This document shows positions 1-12,600 of a DNA stretch of 48,516 bases, one piece after another. A program made the position numbers and the translations under genes. The notes beneath the pieces were generated by a model. That model was not told the origin of the DNA, ran no database searches, and saw nothing but the letters and a program-made list of their open reading frames with translations. Every line of letters begins with the position of its first letter. Positions within the stretch are counted from its first letter, which is position 1. Source of the DNA: Acanthaster planci (Eukaryota; Echinodermata; Asteroidea; Valvatida; Acanthasteridae); the NCBI RefSeq assembly GCF_001949145.1, contig NW_019091415.1, forward strand, positions 514,218 through 562,733, read 5' to 3'.

Positions 1-36
1 AAACGATCAAGGGTCAAAGTTAAAAATACCACCGAC

Positions 37-129
37 GCACGACGGTTGAGGCACGACGGTTGAGGCACGACGGTTGAGGCACGACGGTTGAGGCACGACG
101 GGCGAGGCACGACGGGCGAGGCACGACGG
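37..129. repeat. 14-bp minisatellite, about 6.6 units
   Basis: Head-to-tail units of gcacgacggttgag; the last full units switch tt to gc (gcacgacgggcgag). The array begins sharply at 37 and ends in a partial unit at 129. Confidence 0.97.
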
Positions 130-1180
130 CAGATATGGAATTCCATAGTTAGGGCCTAACCAATGGGAGTTTACAGGCTTGTCGTGTATGCCTGGGTTGA
201 GGATTACAAAAGTATCTTTGCCAAGTTGGCCCATTGGAAAAAAATGTTTGACCATATTTGGTGATATCTGTCAATTTCAATCCCTGCACCGTTGAGCCCA
301 GGGAGATATTTTTAATCTATTAGTTGTTTACTGAAGTTACTAGACCCCGTCTATTTTCGAAGTTTGGCATACTTTCCATGCAGAAAATGTTAATTTCGTC
401 AAGAATTAATCACAGTTGAAGAACTTATATATTCACCAGAGCATGTATACTTTTACAAGCCATTGATAAAAGAGTAAATGTATGCACAACAGTTACGATT
501 TTGCTCAATATAATTTGCTGCTTTTAAACCCTGTTTGGAAATGTGGTTATCTTGCAAGCACTGAACAGTTATTAGTTGTTTGTGATATCAGTGCTTTTCA
601 GATAGAATAAACACGGCTGCATAAGCCATATACGACATGCAACACTTTTCTGGATCAGAAATGCTGCACTTCTGAAGATCCAGTTATGTACATTCAAAAT
701 ATTCGATATTAGAGAGTCCTGAGAGCTACGTAATTGGGGACTTTAAGAAATATGGCACTGAACCTCTGGCCTGGACTTAGGGCTTCCATTTCTGAGCCAT
801 TTGAATGCAATTGGGTCCGAAAGTAGCACTACATGTATTTCCGTTTTGCAGAGGGATGCAATTTCAAAATGGCCACTTTTGGGGGGCAGGGGAATTTCCT
901 TATTTGAAGGGCTGGTCTGCTTTGGGTGAGAATTTCTCAAAAAAAATTCAATGAAAGAGGATATGTGGAAAATCATTTTCCTGTCCAACCTGGACACCTG
1001 TAAGAGTTGTATTTCTGCAATTATTTTGAAGTATAGGGATCTACCACTGCTGTCTACGGGAATTTATTTATAGGGGTGCACCCTATAGATCCAGAGAATG
1101 GCACCAGCCATTTAAAAATGTGCTTTTTGCAGCATTCTCTGTAAATCAACCTTAAATTGAGGCAAAATACATCCAGTAAC
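130..1180. other. no gene seen
   Basis: AT-rich sequence without a credible exon on either strand; the small open frames show no splice or domain signal. Confidence 0.5.
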
Positions 1181-1206
1181 AATAATAATAATAATAATAA
1201 TAATAA
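1181..1206. repeat. (AAT)n microsatellite
   Basis: Uninterrupted aataataat run of about 26 bp. Confidence 0.95.
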
Positions 1207-1839
1207 CAATATTAAGCACTCTGAACTTTTAACTTCCAGGTTTTTATTGATATAGGGAAGCGTGTTTTAGGGGGGCACCATAGTGTATTTGGCACGCCGC
1301 CCAGCCCGTTAGAAATGTATTACAAATTCCCGAAAGAAGTGCGGTGGGCGTGCGAGTAATAATCGTAATCTTTTCCAGTGTGGGCACCACTGAGTGCTGT
1401 CTGGAAGGCCAAGTCCACGGTCGCACACCGGCCTGGCATTCGGGGTAATTTTAGGGATTTGTGGGAATTATAGGAATTTTAGGAATAAAGGATTTGAATT
1501 GTAATTAACTGTGATCAAACCTAGATATTTGAAACCTAGATATTTTTTTATGTAAATAAAACTCTGTATAATTGAGACAGTTACAGTTGCCTTGGCGTCC
1601 TTAAACTAATAATTTAAGCGGACCTCCCTAATAGATGGCGTATCATTACATTGAAAACAGAACAGAAAAACGCAAGCACTGTGGAGTAAACATGTACCGG
1701 TGTGTGAACCATTGTAAACTACTGAGGGTTCCTGCTTAATTAATCTCGTGCCCACAGGAACAAATACGATTGTGAAGTCTTTTATAGAGCACTAAAAATC
1801 CCTCTTAGATTAGAAACTAACAGTAAATACTACTTGAGG

Positions 1840-2412
1840 GAATTTTCTGAAGAAAAAAATGAACAGAGCCCCCCCAAAAGAGAGAAAATGATCAAAATCG
1901 CACCCTTGTACGTGTACATTTCAATGGCCCTTGCCGCCAAGGCCACTTGTGCGCATGCGTGCATAATTATGAATTTATTAGTGAAAAGTTTATACCTTTG
2001 AGAATGGTTTAGGTTTATGTTGCCACTTACATCGTCGACCGAGAATTGTGGATGGTGCCCTAACGTATCGCAGATTTTTTTTTACAACTCACACAGAACG
2101 GACCCCTACTGATTTCTTTCGCCCTCTTAAGCTTCGAAGGAACGAATTTTGTCAAGTTTTTGTTTTGTTCCTTTTACTTTCTCACACTAGAAAGTAAAAG
2201 CTATAATTTTTAGAAGGTTTCCTGAAGACGAAAGTGGAAAAAAGTGCACAATCTGAGAGAAAAAAAATGACGTATAAAGTTGTGCCTCTGTATACTTTCA
2301 ATTGGCTGCTTAATTTTTTTTTTGCTCCGCGTGTCATTTATGCGCATGCACATCTAAATAAGAATTTACTAGAAGCGCAGATGGCGTGCGTCGCGCGGTG
2401 AAGTTGTGGATT
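1840..2412. repeat. degenerate tandem duplication, period about 370 bp
   Basis: Two blocks (about 1840-2045 and 2213-2412) share in order: ttctgaag/ttcctgaag, gagagaaa...atga, tttcaatggc/tttcaattggc, tgcgcatgc, gaatttatta/gaatttacta and gaattgtggat/gaagttgtggat. Similarity is patchy, so the copies are old. Judged by eye. Confidence 0.45.
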
Positions 2413-5400
2413 TAAAGGTACTACTTGTAAACGTTCATGTATGTATATTTACCTCGTTTGCACTTGTTTTCTAACTGGCAGATGGGAGGGGTGTTGTTTA
2501 CTTCGGATATCATTCCTGGCCTTTGCCTTGTTTCATTTTTTTTTGGTGCACTGCTTGGGGAAAGCTGAAGAAAAACGCTGGTAATTTTTTGATATTTAGA
2601 GCATAGCTCATGTAATCTGTCGTGAAAATCCATTGACCACTGGGCGGTCCTGAGAGCCTGGATAATGCACAGGCGAGGTAGATCGGCAGATGAAGAATGG
2701 TCCCCAAAAGCTGATTTTTTTTTTCACAGCTTCGAGAAGTGTACGGTCTATTGTGCGGCACTGCAATTGGAGACGCAGGTTAATTATCCGGCTATTATGG
2801 GCATGATGTAATAATTTTTCTCCACCAACTGTCCACCCAAAAAGTGGCAAGATTAACCCCTTGAAATTTTTTTTTTCAGTGGTTCCAGTGCATTTTTTTT
2901 TCACGGGCTGAGCGTTTAGAAGTTTCAGGGTAACTCTGTGCAGTCATTTTCACACCAAGTTTATGAAAATTGACCGCACCTTCAATTTTTCCGAAACACG
3001 TCAGCAAAAAACTATATACTTTTTCTACTGTGGTGCCCAATACATGCGGCTGGTACGTGTTTATCCATGAAATCGAAATGACCATAACATCAAAATAATT
3101 GGTGTGATTGACATCAAACTTAAAGAAACCAAGAAATGAATTTTTCTTAGAATAACTTTTTGTGTATCACTGCACTTTTCTTCCATGTATGAAGACTGTT
3201 TGACATCTTTTTTGAGTTACGTGAACTGAACGATGCACTTTTTCAAACATTAAAAATTGACCAAGCATTTCCGGACAAGTGAGGGCGCTTTTGCTTTGAT
3301 GTAGTCCAGGAAGACATGGTTCAGGTTGCATGTTGTCATGTTCAAATTGTGAATCCCAAATTTGCTATCTCGAAACATTTATGTGAAAAGGATTTTTGCT
3401 GGATTATTGCCATATGCTTACAGCAGTAAATTGCCAAAGAAATTAAAATCTGCCATAGCAGTGGTTAAAAAAATGCTAGAAATTTTCTGTGCACAAATCA
3501 GTGCAACATTGAGATTCAGTGCCTTTGATGGCATTATAGTTCTGCTCATGAATATGCAAATATGTATCAGCATAAGACAAAAAGCATTAAAATGTGGGTT
3601 GACGTTGCAAAACAAAAATAAAAAAATCAGGTTAATTGAATCCCAAAGATGCAATTTCTAGGGTTTTGTTAGTAAAATTTATAAAAAATATTTCTATTTC
3701 CTGGTTCCTTTAATGTTTATAAGGAATGTGTTTACATGTCTGCCAAGTTTCAACAAAATCGAGCGCGGCACAGCCGAGTTCTTGGCGGAGAGAGGAATCT
3801 GGCCCCACCCGGCTGTGAGAGGGGCTTAAATAACCACAGGGCTCTTTTAGGATTAAAATCCAGTGCTGTCCCAACCATTGGCCGAGAGTTCTTGAAGCAT
3901 TTCTGAACACTCAGCACGGCCTCCGTCCCAGGTGAGATCTTGACGCCGGCAAGTGCCAATTTGGAGGGTACTGGCTAAAGGTGCGCATAGTCAGTGAGTT
4001 GGAAAGGAGAGAGGGTAATTACATTGGTAATCCCCCAGTTAAGAAGTGACGAAGACAAATGCCCCCATCTTCAGCCCGGGATTTACCTCCATTATTGCTC
4101 TGCCGAAAATCACTGGCTTTACCGTCATACGCACAGCATACGTACCTGGGTAGCAACAACCAACCGTTGGGCCTATTTCGGTCTAATTTCTCAAGTCTTA
4201 TCAAAGAAAAGCAAATCATATCAGGTCATGAGAAAATTGTGTGTATCGTGCTGGATGGGCGAGTATCTGGGAGCAGTGGTATTTACAAGTACTTGAGGCT
4301 ACTGATCGCCCCCCCGCCTTGACTGTAACCGTGAGTTTTTATTTTGTCATATCCATTATGCAGCGCAGGTGATGGCCAACAATGTCCGATGTTACCGCAT
4401 CCATGATTCATCAAAGCCGTAGTACATGTATATTCGCACTGATCTCTGGCATTTGCTAAACTGATACGGAATCTGGTCACGTCTTGGAAAGTCCTATGAT
4501 GGTGAGCCCAACTCCCACGGTGGATTGAACCAGAATGGCTAGAGAAATTAAAGGAATATTGTGAGCTTATTTTTGTCTTACCACAACTGCACCAGAAATG
4601 GTAGAATACAAGATAACTGTTTACTGTGCGGTACAACCACAAATACAGATGCAAAATGTAAGATAAGGCGTAATAGCATGTCATATCGATTTTGAAAGTG
4701 AAGGATCCAAATACTTTATCATCTGGGTGTATTTTTTTTTATTCTGGCGATGAATAAAGCATTAGGGCAGAGTCAGAAAATGAGCTGCAACCACACTTCG
4801 CATTGGTCACATAAACTGGCAGCGACAAAAACTGAGGGTGGCCATAGCAGCGTAGGCACAGGGCAGGGTACATGTAGCTTAGTTGAGATCGGTGTTGACG
4901 CTTGATCTTGGACGAGTGAAGTTTTATGGATACGAAGCGACTGTCAAGTTCATTGCATTGATCTTCATTGAAAAGACTGAATAGGACATTGCGTCCAAAA
5001 CGAGTCCCGAGTATGCGTGTTTTCAAGAGGGTAATAAATAGCAAGCGTGGCGAATTTTGTTGCATGCACTTTCAAACGGAGATTTCAAAAACTGGTAGAG
5101 GTTATTGTACTTCAATCGTCAGATTTCGAAGAAAAACTGAATTCTGCACTTGGAATGGATACATTTGGAAAGAATGGTTGAGGTGTGCGCAGCAGAGAAT
5201 TGCTGGAGATCGACTGTAAATCAAGTTTTGGAAAAGGAGCAGCTTTTGATATGCGAGTCGCGCTTTTTAGTTTCAGATAGTTTCTTGTACTTCATAATGC
5301 TTTACCCCAGGCCTAGGCCTATATAGAAAGAAACCTGACAGTCTATTAGCCTACCAGGCTTTATATATGAGACTTCGCCATATCGAAGTTGGGACTGTCT

Positions 5401-6375
5401 GGAATACTTATTGGCAAAAAAATCTCCAACAAAGCCATGATTTGTGCTTGTCGGATGTGCAGACACATTGTGTGACGGAATTTTTCTTCAGAGCAGAGAT
5501 GAAACCAAAACGAGAGGCAGAGAGCTGACCTTTCTGTTGAATGAAGTAACACGGAAATTCAAAGGCATCGTAATGAAAGAAACTTTGTCTAAATTATAAA
5601 ATTATTACTGACTTGTTTCATTCCAGAAAGTAGTTGTTAAATGTGAATCCTTGGTAAAGTTGTGAACTCAATAAATCCGACTTACAAGTGTCTGTAGTAA
5701 AAACGGAAGTAACCTATATAGTTCGGCTGCTCAGTCATAGCTGCGCTCGTTTTGTGCTCACAATAACACTTCTGAATGCCATGTATCGTCCAATCTTTAT
5801 AACGGAGATCAATGTTCACTATAGGACAGTCAGTTTAGAAAAATGTGCGCACGAGAAAGTAGTACACAATGGTTAAAATACGTCAGAAATCGTCAATTAT
5901 TTGACGAAAGGGTTTTGTGTGTGGAAATATTTACTTATCAGTGGCTTTATCGAGAAGGAGCGAGAATTTGAAACCTTACGGGTGAAATTGAAATTAGTTT
6001 GACTTGTCAAAATCAAGGATTTCTTAGGCAAAAGGATTCAGCGTCATTGAAGACTGGGAAAATGGCCCCATGTCTGTCAATTGTGCTGGATACAAGTCTG
6101 ACAGTGCGACTGACATGGCTAGCCAATCATCCACACGAAAAGGAAAACGAGAATCATTGGTCCTGTTTATTTGACGCAGATCCACCCGAAGACTAGTCTT
6201 GGCCCAAGACGTCAGCGATCGATAGTTGTTTTATTTCTGTTGAAGAACGCCCTCGCACAACCAGTTTTTACTTACTCTGACTTAGTGCGAGCTGACACAC
6301 AGTCTAATTATGAGTCGTTGGGGTGTACTATGCACGGTGTCCGCTATCAAGCACTAACGTCTTGAAACCAAGACT
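2413..6375. other. no supported gene
   Basis: Several short open frames (for example minus 4739-5065) but none with recognisable domain, conserved motif or matching splice sites. A mildly GC-rich patch at about 3750-3960 resembles old repeat DNA. No RNA gene seen. Confidence 0.45.
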
Positions 6376-6492
6376 ACCTCGAGATCAGTGATCCAGCGCT
6401 GGTTCACTGACTCCAGAATCTGCAAAGTGGATAGTGCGAACCAGCTGCGGGATCACTGACCGTGATCCAAATCCGTGTGAAACAACAGACCC
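6376..6492. mobile_element. hAT-like MITE relic, copy 1
   Basis: Shares ordered strings with the element at 24641-24790: atcagtgatcc, cgctggttc, gatcactga and a right end gtgtgaaacaa. Ends are inverted with respect to each other (atcagtgatcc against ggatcactgac). Non-coding. Confidence 0.5.
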
Positions 6493-6982
6493 AATAAATT
6501 GCCTTCCTTGCAGATCTGTGCTCCATCGAAGGGCTAAGCCCTATTTGTAGAGCAATGCGGTGGTGCCAGGCCAGCTCAGTAGAATCCAAACAGATCATGC
6601 CGTCGTTCAATTATGTTGTCTTTTATCAGTGGCCACCGAGCTATTCAAAACTTACATGTACTTCAAAGTAACATTTTTCACCGTAAAATAAACCTGCTGA
6701 CGCAATAATAACGTGAGAGGTTTGACTACGTTTTACGTGAACAACGCCTTATCTCTCACGAACGGGTCGCGTAATTTTTTCCAAGGAAGCTTAGGGGCAA
6801 TTATCATATATGTGCGTGGTTAACTGTAAGCTCGACATCTAGTGGACACTTAGAAACTTAAGTGCCATGGTAAATGTCGGGCTTTACTTTCCTATTATAA
6901 AACATCCTCCAACCAACTAATCCCCCACCAAGGGGGAAAAACACTAGGCCTACGTACAGACTCGACCCTTGTTGGTTCTAAG

Positions 6983-7300
6983 CAAAGATCGTATAGCGCC
7001 GCATAGCGGCGCAAGATGCACCACCGCGAATGCACGTAAATTGTTGTAATCGCATAGGCACCATTTGAGCAGGCGTATTTGTAATCGCATAGGCGCCATT
7101 TGAGCAAGCGATACGCCTACGCAATGCACATTACTGCATATCCGCAGGCGCCGCGGCAGGTACGTGCACCAGGTGAGCCTGCTCCGAAGCATTACCGTAA
7201 ACCGCGCAGGCGTATCGCTTGCTCAAATGGCGCCCACGGCAACTACACCTTTTGGGCAGGGTTATCCATCTTGCGCCTTCGGCGCTATACGATAAATCTC
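6983..7300. mobile_element. fold-back MITE with nested inverted repeats and 10-bp target duplication
   Basis: Direct repeat tggttctaag flanks both sides (6973-6982 and 7301-7310). Outer arms are atcgtatagcgccg...gcgcaagatg (from 6989) against its reverse complement at 7267-7293. Inner arms are ggcgccatttgagcaagcg at about 7096 and its reverse complement at 7216-7234. GC-rich compared with its surroundings. Confidence 0.8.
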
Positions 7301-7310
7301 TGGTTCTAAG

Positions 7311-8049
7311 TATAACACTCTTCTGACAGAGCTACCATGCAAGTCGGCCAAAAAGCAATTATGTTGTGTCTAATATTGGTTTTGTTGTGTCGAAGTTTGT
7401 GTACCGCATTGATTATAATTACCCCAACTCTCCTACACGAAAAACGCATGCGCAACGGTTAAGATATGCGCTCATTTTATTATAATTACCCCCAACCTTT
7501 AGAAAAGAAATTACGCGTACGGGCCCAGGCTGTTCGCGCAGAAACATGGGAAGTTCAAGTTGGGTCAAAACCAACCTCGATTCCATGGGTGCGATCTGGC
7601 CACGCCACGTTGGGTCCAACCATATCTTATGCGATCTGATCTCTGGTATCGTAGAATTTAAAAATCCCTCAATTTGGGACAACTAAATCTGGACTTCAGT
7701 CAGTGTGTTTACGCGCGACTAATTTAGGCTGCATCCGAACCTCTTGTTTATAGCTAGGTCTACGTCTCCGCGCCATTGGAAATGCATGGAGACGCGTAGA
7801 CAATAGACCAAGCCGTAGCTCCGTTTCGGACACGGCCTAAGATTTACGTATGCATGACGTCACGTATGTTCGGCCCGATCCTGTGCATTTAGTTGCGTAT
7901 TTGCGGATGCGCAATAGTCAAATATAGTCGGCCTGAAAAATCATTCGAACAGACGACGCATAGCGTTGGTGACCCATATAAGGGATTTCCTTGAAGACTT
8001 CATGTGTTAATACATTGCTGGCGGTCTGTGCGTTTATAACTATTTCTAG
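7311..8049. other. no gene seen
   Basis: Unique-looking sequence rich in short acgt/gcgc strings; no exon, RNA gene or repeat boundary recognised. Confidence 0.45.
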
Positions 8050-8336
8050 GATGGATCTTTGCCGGGAATATGTACATTAATTTTAGATTTTTGCCCTGCC
8101 TGACGGGTATTTTAACACTGTATACTCGCTACCCGCTGATACATCTAAATTCGAACCAACCAGCCGACACCAGCAAGCTCGGTGGTCGAGTGTCCACACT
8201 AGTAAGCAGGAGGTCGCGGCCCACCCGAGTACGCTTGTGGTTTTTCACTAGCTTCCGGGGGCATACAGTGTTAAAATACACATTGAGCAGGGCAAAAATC
8301 TAAAATTAATTTACATCTCCCCGGCGCAAATCCATC
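8050..8336 (+). mobile_element. TIR plus tRNA-like composite element, copy 1
   Basis: About 50-bp inverted termini: gatggatctttgccggg at the left against ccggcgcaaatccatc at the right, with ttttagatttttgccctgc facing its reverse complement inside. The middle holds agctcggtggtcgagtg and actagtaagcaggaggtcg, resembling the D-arm/box A part of a class II (Ser/Leu) tRNA. Confidence 0.75.
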
Positions 8337-8443
8337 GTTGAAATAGTAATTCGTTATTTCGGATTAGTAATTCGCTAAACAGATTAGTGTCAGGCTGACA
8401 ATTTATACTTCATTGGCACGATTGGGCTTTCGTACGGAGTCAC

Positions 8444-8513
8444 ACATAAAATTATCAATAAAAATACACGTATTGCCGGCCGTTTGCGGTTTCCAAGACT
8501 CGTCATGGTCCAT
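8444..8513 (-). CDS. candidate first coding exon, MDHDESWKPQTAGN type, copy B
   Basis: Minus-strand paralogue of the exon at 22515-22578: 23 codons plus one base, followed by GTGACT at the same place and phase as the GTAAGT in copy A. It lies downstream of the ALKBH7 stop on the same strand. I found no NHR or Roc exon between it and the left edge, so it is either the first exon of a gene continuing past the window or an orphan copy. Confidence 0.4.
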
Positions 8514-8737
8514 CTTCACACAGCTATAACCATAGAGGAAGGGCGCAGATGGTGAGAAGCAGTGAGAAAGGAAACTTTACCACATAAGAGTACTGTTAAT
8601 ACAAAATTCTGCTTATAAGAAAGAATTTTTTTTAGATTCCAATCATTTATTCTATAATACAAGGTCCCTGTTATGACAAGATAACCTGCAAAGTCCAAAG
8701 GACCTCTCATTAATGAGCTGTGACCTACACAAACATT

Positions 8738-8743
8738 TTTATT
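8738..8743 (-). promoter_or_regulatory. candidate ALKBH7 polyadenylation signal AATAAA
   Basis: First AATAAA hexamer I noticed on the minus strand below the ALKBH7 stop, implying a 3' UTR of about 0.8 kb. A second lies at 8646-8651. No transcript evidence is visible. Confidence 0.3.
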
Positions 8744-9551
8744 CCTTCATACAATGTTGGGTATTCCCACATTCTTGGCTCAAGGTATTGTGAAGCATTG
8801 TCACCATTTGAACGAGGCTTAAATGTGTACAAAATGAGTCCCTGATAAACACACCTGAACAGCACATTGCTTCACTCTACACTGAGTGAATAACTGCATA
8901 ACCAATCATTAAAAATACAGTCGTCATTTTCAATTGCAGTTATCAAAAAGGAACTGACAAAAATATTGTTGAAAAGCATACTCGGTTTAAAGATTGTTAT
9001 GGTAGGCCTCCTTAACTCCCTGTAAAATTACTCTAGATTTCTGGAAACTCTATTTTCAAAGAAAACAATAAAACAAGGCTTTTTCCGACGATACATCTAA
9101 AGACGCATTTTTAGAATCTGTCGTCAGTAGTTTTTAATTTGGTGAATCGTTGACATGACACACACATGGATGCGGTTACTATAATTCTTTAGTTCAGTGT
9201 ACGATATCACATGGCTGCATTTGGTTGAATGAGAACGTGTCCCATGCTGAAGTTGGGTGAATTTCAAAGCATGACTCTGCACCTTATTTGAAATCAAGAT
9301 CCTAGAATATTTTTGTCACGCAGTGTACAGACTTTACAGAGTTGAAATATCAGGTTAATAGTTAGGCTCCTTTCTTTACATTTTGAACACATTTGTTACT
9401 ACAAAGGAATATAATGTACAAATGACAAATGATGGACTGTACATGTACCTTTACATATGCTGTGAATATTGTTCATTTTACCCATAACGTCCTAGATTTG
9501 GGATGAGAATCATGTCATGCATACAAGGGTCAAATTTGTTTGTAACACTTA

Positions 9552-9672
9552 TCAACAAGGTTCGTTCCGGCACACAATGGAAATTCGGCGCCTTCGTGCC
9601 ACCCTCTCACCTCTGAACAGTGATTCGCTGTCTTTCAGAATTTCATGGGTGAACTGATAGCGAGCCTTGTCC
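9552..9672 (-). CDS. ALKBH7: ALKBH7 exon 4 (distal His, 2OG Arg, stop)
   Basis: Terminal coding exon of 121 nt with acceptor TTAACAG. It encodes [17 protein letters not shown] and [10 protein letters not shown] and ends in TGA. It supplies the second iron-binding His and the Arg region expected to contact 2-oxoglutarate. The C-terminus is short (NEPC), lacking the Pro-rich tail of the human protein. Confidence 0.93.
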
Positions 9673-12600
9673 CTGTTAATTGTTAATGAGAAAGAAGAAT
9701 GATAGTGAAAATTGATCTAGTTCTTTATTATTGATCTAATTTCAATAATGTTTAATGGGAGTGGAAAAAAACCCCAGGAAAAGTGGACTAATAAGACATT
9801 TCTTTTGCGTGTCTAGTAATCTACCATAAAATAATACTCGTCACATTAAATGAACAATGCCGACTGGAAGTTCCCTGAGACGGCAAATCTGTAATTATAA
9901 AATAAGCCTTAGCAAAAATGAATGGTACAGAATACAAAATTCTCCTCCCGCTCACACTGTAGAAATGTCTTCTTTCTTTAAAGCCATAATCCACAGTCCG
10001 TACCACTTTAATGAAACAAAGGCACAGAAGCATGTTCATTTTTTTTGCCTGGGGAGGTAAAAAAGCTGAAGAATATTTGTCAGGAAAAGAAGTGTATTTA
10101 TCCAGTTCTGTAAGCATGGATAAAAGGAAGGTTATTTTTTAGAAAGTTACTTGCTCTGTCATTTACTCAACAAAAAGCAAGATACTGAATAGTGCTGTTA
10201 TGGTGGGAGGGGAGGACCTCCGGATATGCCACAGCAACCGAACAAAAAAGACTGTGTTGAAGGGACTCACAAATTAATCCGTAAATGGTATGGAGTTGCA
10301 GAAGTATTAAAATCAACGAAACTCTTCAATCCAGAGCACTTGCTGCCCAAAACCAAAACCTGTTACTTACTTAATTACATAGAGGGATCGAGGCTTTAGG
10401 ATAACATTGACCCAGTTTTCTGGGTTATCCTCTTTGGCCAGCTTCATGATGGCTGCAGAGAGCAAACTCAAACCAGTAATGGTGGAGCCACAGAACTGGA
10501 GAATTACACACACAAAAAAATGCCGCAGTCAAAGACAAACAAGGAGACACACAAACAGAGACCAGTTAAGCAGAGCTACACCTTTTACATCTATGTGACT
10601 GTGGAAATCAACTCCAAACTTTTTTCTAGTTACACACTGAAAGAATCCACTGACTTTTTACTCAGATTTTCATCAAACCTTCATTGATAAATGCCCAAGA
10701 CAGTTTAGCCATTGCTACTAGTTGTCAAGAAACCATCTTGTGGCCAGTCTTAAACAGTTGATAAAACAATGGCTTGCGGAGGTACATGCATGTACCATAA
10801 CATTGGCCAGAGGGCTAAGCGCAATTATCATTATTACTGCTAGAGGGGTGCTTGGTAAAACTGAAGTAAAATTGGTGAACAAATTGTTGGAAATTTGGGA
10901 TTGTTTAAACAGTTTTGATTGTTCAAACAGTCAATGGCGACTGAATGGATCCCACTACAATGCCTGCTTCTCATGCATATTATAAACTCTTGAGCAGGTC
11001 CTAGGGGAACGACCGGCCAAGCATGTATTTGTTTCCTTAATCCAGATTTGTGTGTGTAAAATTGTAATTTATGAGAAAGAATGCAAATGGTAAAGGTAGT
11101 AAAAAGTCTAACCGAGTCTAACTATTTTTCCAAGTAATGTTATCATTATTAAAACAACTTCAACCAGTAGCATCAAAACTTCAATCAAATTGCTTTAATC
11201 CCAGTAATGTAATTATTAGCATGAAAACTTCTATCGACAAAAATATCACAAATTACCTTCACACTATCTACATGTGGCTTGATGTATCCATCTTTAGCCA
11301 GATCTAGTACATGTACCAATGGTAACTGTTGCTCTCCACTGGGAAAGGCAGTTTCTCTGATCCGCTGCAGGATTAACTGGCTCTTTGTTGACCATCGTGA
11401 TTTCTCAGTTTCTCTGTAACCATGAATTTGCTACCAAAAACAGGGAATAAGAAAGATACTTGCATGTTGTGAAACTACATGTACTTTGCTTAACATCAAC
11501 ACCACCAACCCCACAAACAAGAAGTGTTTTTCACTTTTTGATAAGAACTAGAAAGGGTGAATAAACTAAAGGCATCTTCTCACCTTTTGCAACAGACTTG
11601 TTATATTACACAATCAAGGAGAAATTTGTTCAGACAGGAGAAAAGGGAGTTTTAGAAACAATATAACTTATGGGTACTGTAATTTTGAACACTGAAGAAC
11701 ACGTCCGACTGAAACAAGGCGTACATATGGTGAACTCTCCTAAACAGAAGGTTCAACTTACATGTATGTAACCGTAGCAGGACAGTTGAATAATTATCTA
11801 TGTTGTTCCCCAAATACAATATCTGTCCTGTTGGGTAGTCCTAACTACTGGTATACGGTGCTGCAATGGGGGAGGGGGAATATTAGTCATTTAGTCTATT
11901 CTCCAAATCACCCAAAACTACGTTGTCCATTTGCCACACGGCCCATTTACCGCTTTGTCTGTGTGACGCTTCAGCCATGTACACACATGTACGTGTACCA
12001 GTTTATTGCAATTTGGGGATACAGTGCTCAAATATCAAGACCTACATATGCATGTAAACATAAGATGGTTTCTGCAACAACGCTCGGAAGTCTGGACGTG
12101 GGATTGTTTCGCAGTGGTACAACAGCGTGCAGTGAGGTTTCATAAAAAAATGCAAAATATCTTGACACATTAAGACAAGTCTAATTCTGTGAACTACAGT
12201 CTGTACATGTAATTCACTGAAATATCTCCAAAGTTTTTAATCATTTCATGTCAGTTTCAGATTGTCAACATTCAAAATGCACTTCATGTTCCATGAGTTG
12301 CTAGCTTCCAGCTGTTCCATGCTGTTCTCGCTATGTGAGCCACACCCACTTTAAGCTTGGCACTGGCTTTAAATCTGAAAATAGTATCCTTATTTGATAT
12401 TTAATCTTTGCTGGCATTCTGGATAGATTCAGGAGGGGCTAGGGAATTGTTTATCTGTTTTTCCTCCGTGTCATCTAGTTAATATTGACAAAAGGTGTAG
12501 GGTAAGTGGCAAGTGGGCGAAATGGCAAATGGGCCAGGTGGCGCATGGGCGAAGTGACAATTGGGCAAAGTGGTAAATGGGCAGAGTATTAATGAACGAA

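Noticed and set aside
37-129. CRISPR-like regular repeat
   Set aside because: Units abut with no spacers; a plain minisatellite in a eukaryotic genome.
3994-4684. Frames of 100 and 133 codons on opposite strands
   Set aside because: Overlap each other, show no known family and no consistent splice sites.
4739-5065. 108-codon minus-strand frame with a Cys-rich C-terminal end (CLRCYGH, KCGC), at first reminiscent of a small cytokine
   Set aside because: Cys spacing fits no family I know, there are no splice sites or upstream exon, and AATAAAAAAA follows the stop directly. Chance or an old retro-copy is as likely.
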